Assembly: GCF_900109165.1 (NCBI RefSeq)
Contig: NZ_FNZF01000001.1
Span: forward strand, 859,376-923,375
DNA length: 64,000 bases
Direction: 5' to 3'
DNA from: Bhargavaea ginsengi
Lineage (GTDB): Bacteria > Bacillota > Bacilli > Bacillales_A > Planococcaceae
A model generated the notes under the pieces. That model made no database searches. It was not told the DNA's origin and was given only the letters and a program-made list of their open reading frames with translations. Of the stretch, positions 63,966 through 64,000 are shown in pieces. Every line of letters starts with the position of its first letter. The first letter of the stretch is position 1. The position numbers were made by a program, and so were the translations under genes.

Positions 63966-64000
63966 GCACATTTCCCCCTTGAACAAATTATCATTGACGC

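Overview
The window looks chromosomal and comes from a moderately GC-rich (roughly 53%) low-GC-phylum Gram-positive of the Bacillaceae/Planococcaceae type. Evidence: strong AGGAGG ribosome binding sites with many TTG/GTG starts, a spore-protease-like yyaC, S-box and T-box leaders, perfect CcpA cre sites, LPXTG pili with class C sortases, SLH-domain surface proteins, an intracellular subtilisin, and a dispersed intergenic repeat that I recall from Bacillaceae genomes. I cannot name the genus; a Planococcaceae such as Bhargavaea or Sporosarcina would fit. No rRNA, tRNA, CRISPR array, phage or intact IS was seen.

Layout. 1-2.4 kb: CoA-transferase and CitE-like lyase with a divergent GntR regulator. 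2.5-6.7 kb: small proteins, then three SLH surface-protein paralogues (a fourth lies at 12.4 kb). 6.9-12.2 kb: LysR, EamA exporter, an NRAMP-like carrier lacking the metal motif, a YheO-like regulator and a ureohydrolase. 13.5-19.5 kb: acetyltransferase, sulfurtransferase, a translationally coupled intracellular protease/endonuclease pair, a putative type I toxin, and a SUKH protein. 19.6-33.3 kb: carboxylate catabolism. This holds a T-box-controlled NhaC-type carrier, PrpF-like isomerase, CitMHS carrier, tricarballylate dehydrogenase-like flavoprotein and two sister LysR regulators, then glycerate kinase, tartrate dehydrogenase and a DASS dicarboxylate carrier with two cre sites and a GntR regulator. 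Tartrate to glycerate to phosphoglycerate can be drawn from these genes. 34-37.8 kb: esterase, small proteins, BstA-like DinB protein. 37.8-43.8 kb: pilus operon (tip, backbone, two sortases). 44-50.3 kb: structured RNA, glpQ, and an eroded acyl-CoA oxidation cluster in which the kinase-like protein, acyl-CoA dehydrogenase and thiolase are intact, but the SDR, acyl-CoA ligase and TetR genes survive only as fragments. 50.7-53.5 kb: an ABC/LytTR fusion regulator and its likely target ABC exporter. 54-58 kb: SAM riboswitch with metNIQ and an M20 amidohydrolase. 58-61 kb: dmpG/dmpF with IclR. 61-64 kb: small proteins, a hydroxyacid dehydrogenase and an IS3-derived DNA-binding protein.

The most unusual signal is not a gene. 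Intergenic regions carry short 11-12 nt cores repeated at a fixed pitch of 20-23 nt, mostly 21 or 22, about two helical turns. One family (consensus RTYTCGTCATTC) occurs three times. In two of these it is built as mirrored arms around an identical 17-nt centre gap, with exact 21-nt pitch. A second family (GARTYMCYACC) has mainly 22-nt pitch, and a third (GARTNNTTACC) has 21-nt pitch. A related 12-mer, GCTCCATTCACC, occurs three times in front of the ABC exporter controlled by the LytTR protein, a family known to bind direct repeats at about this pitch.
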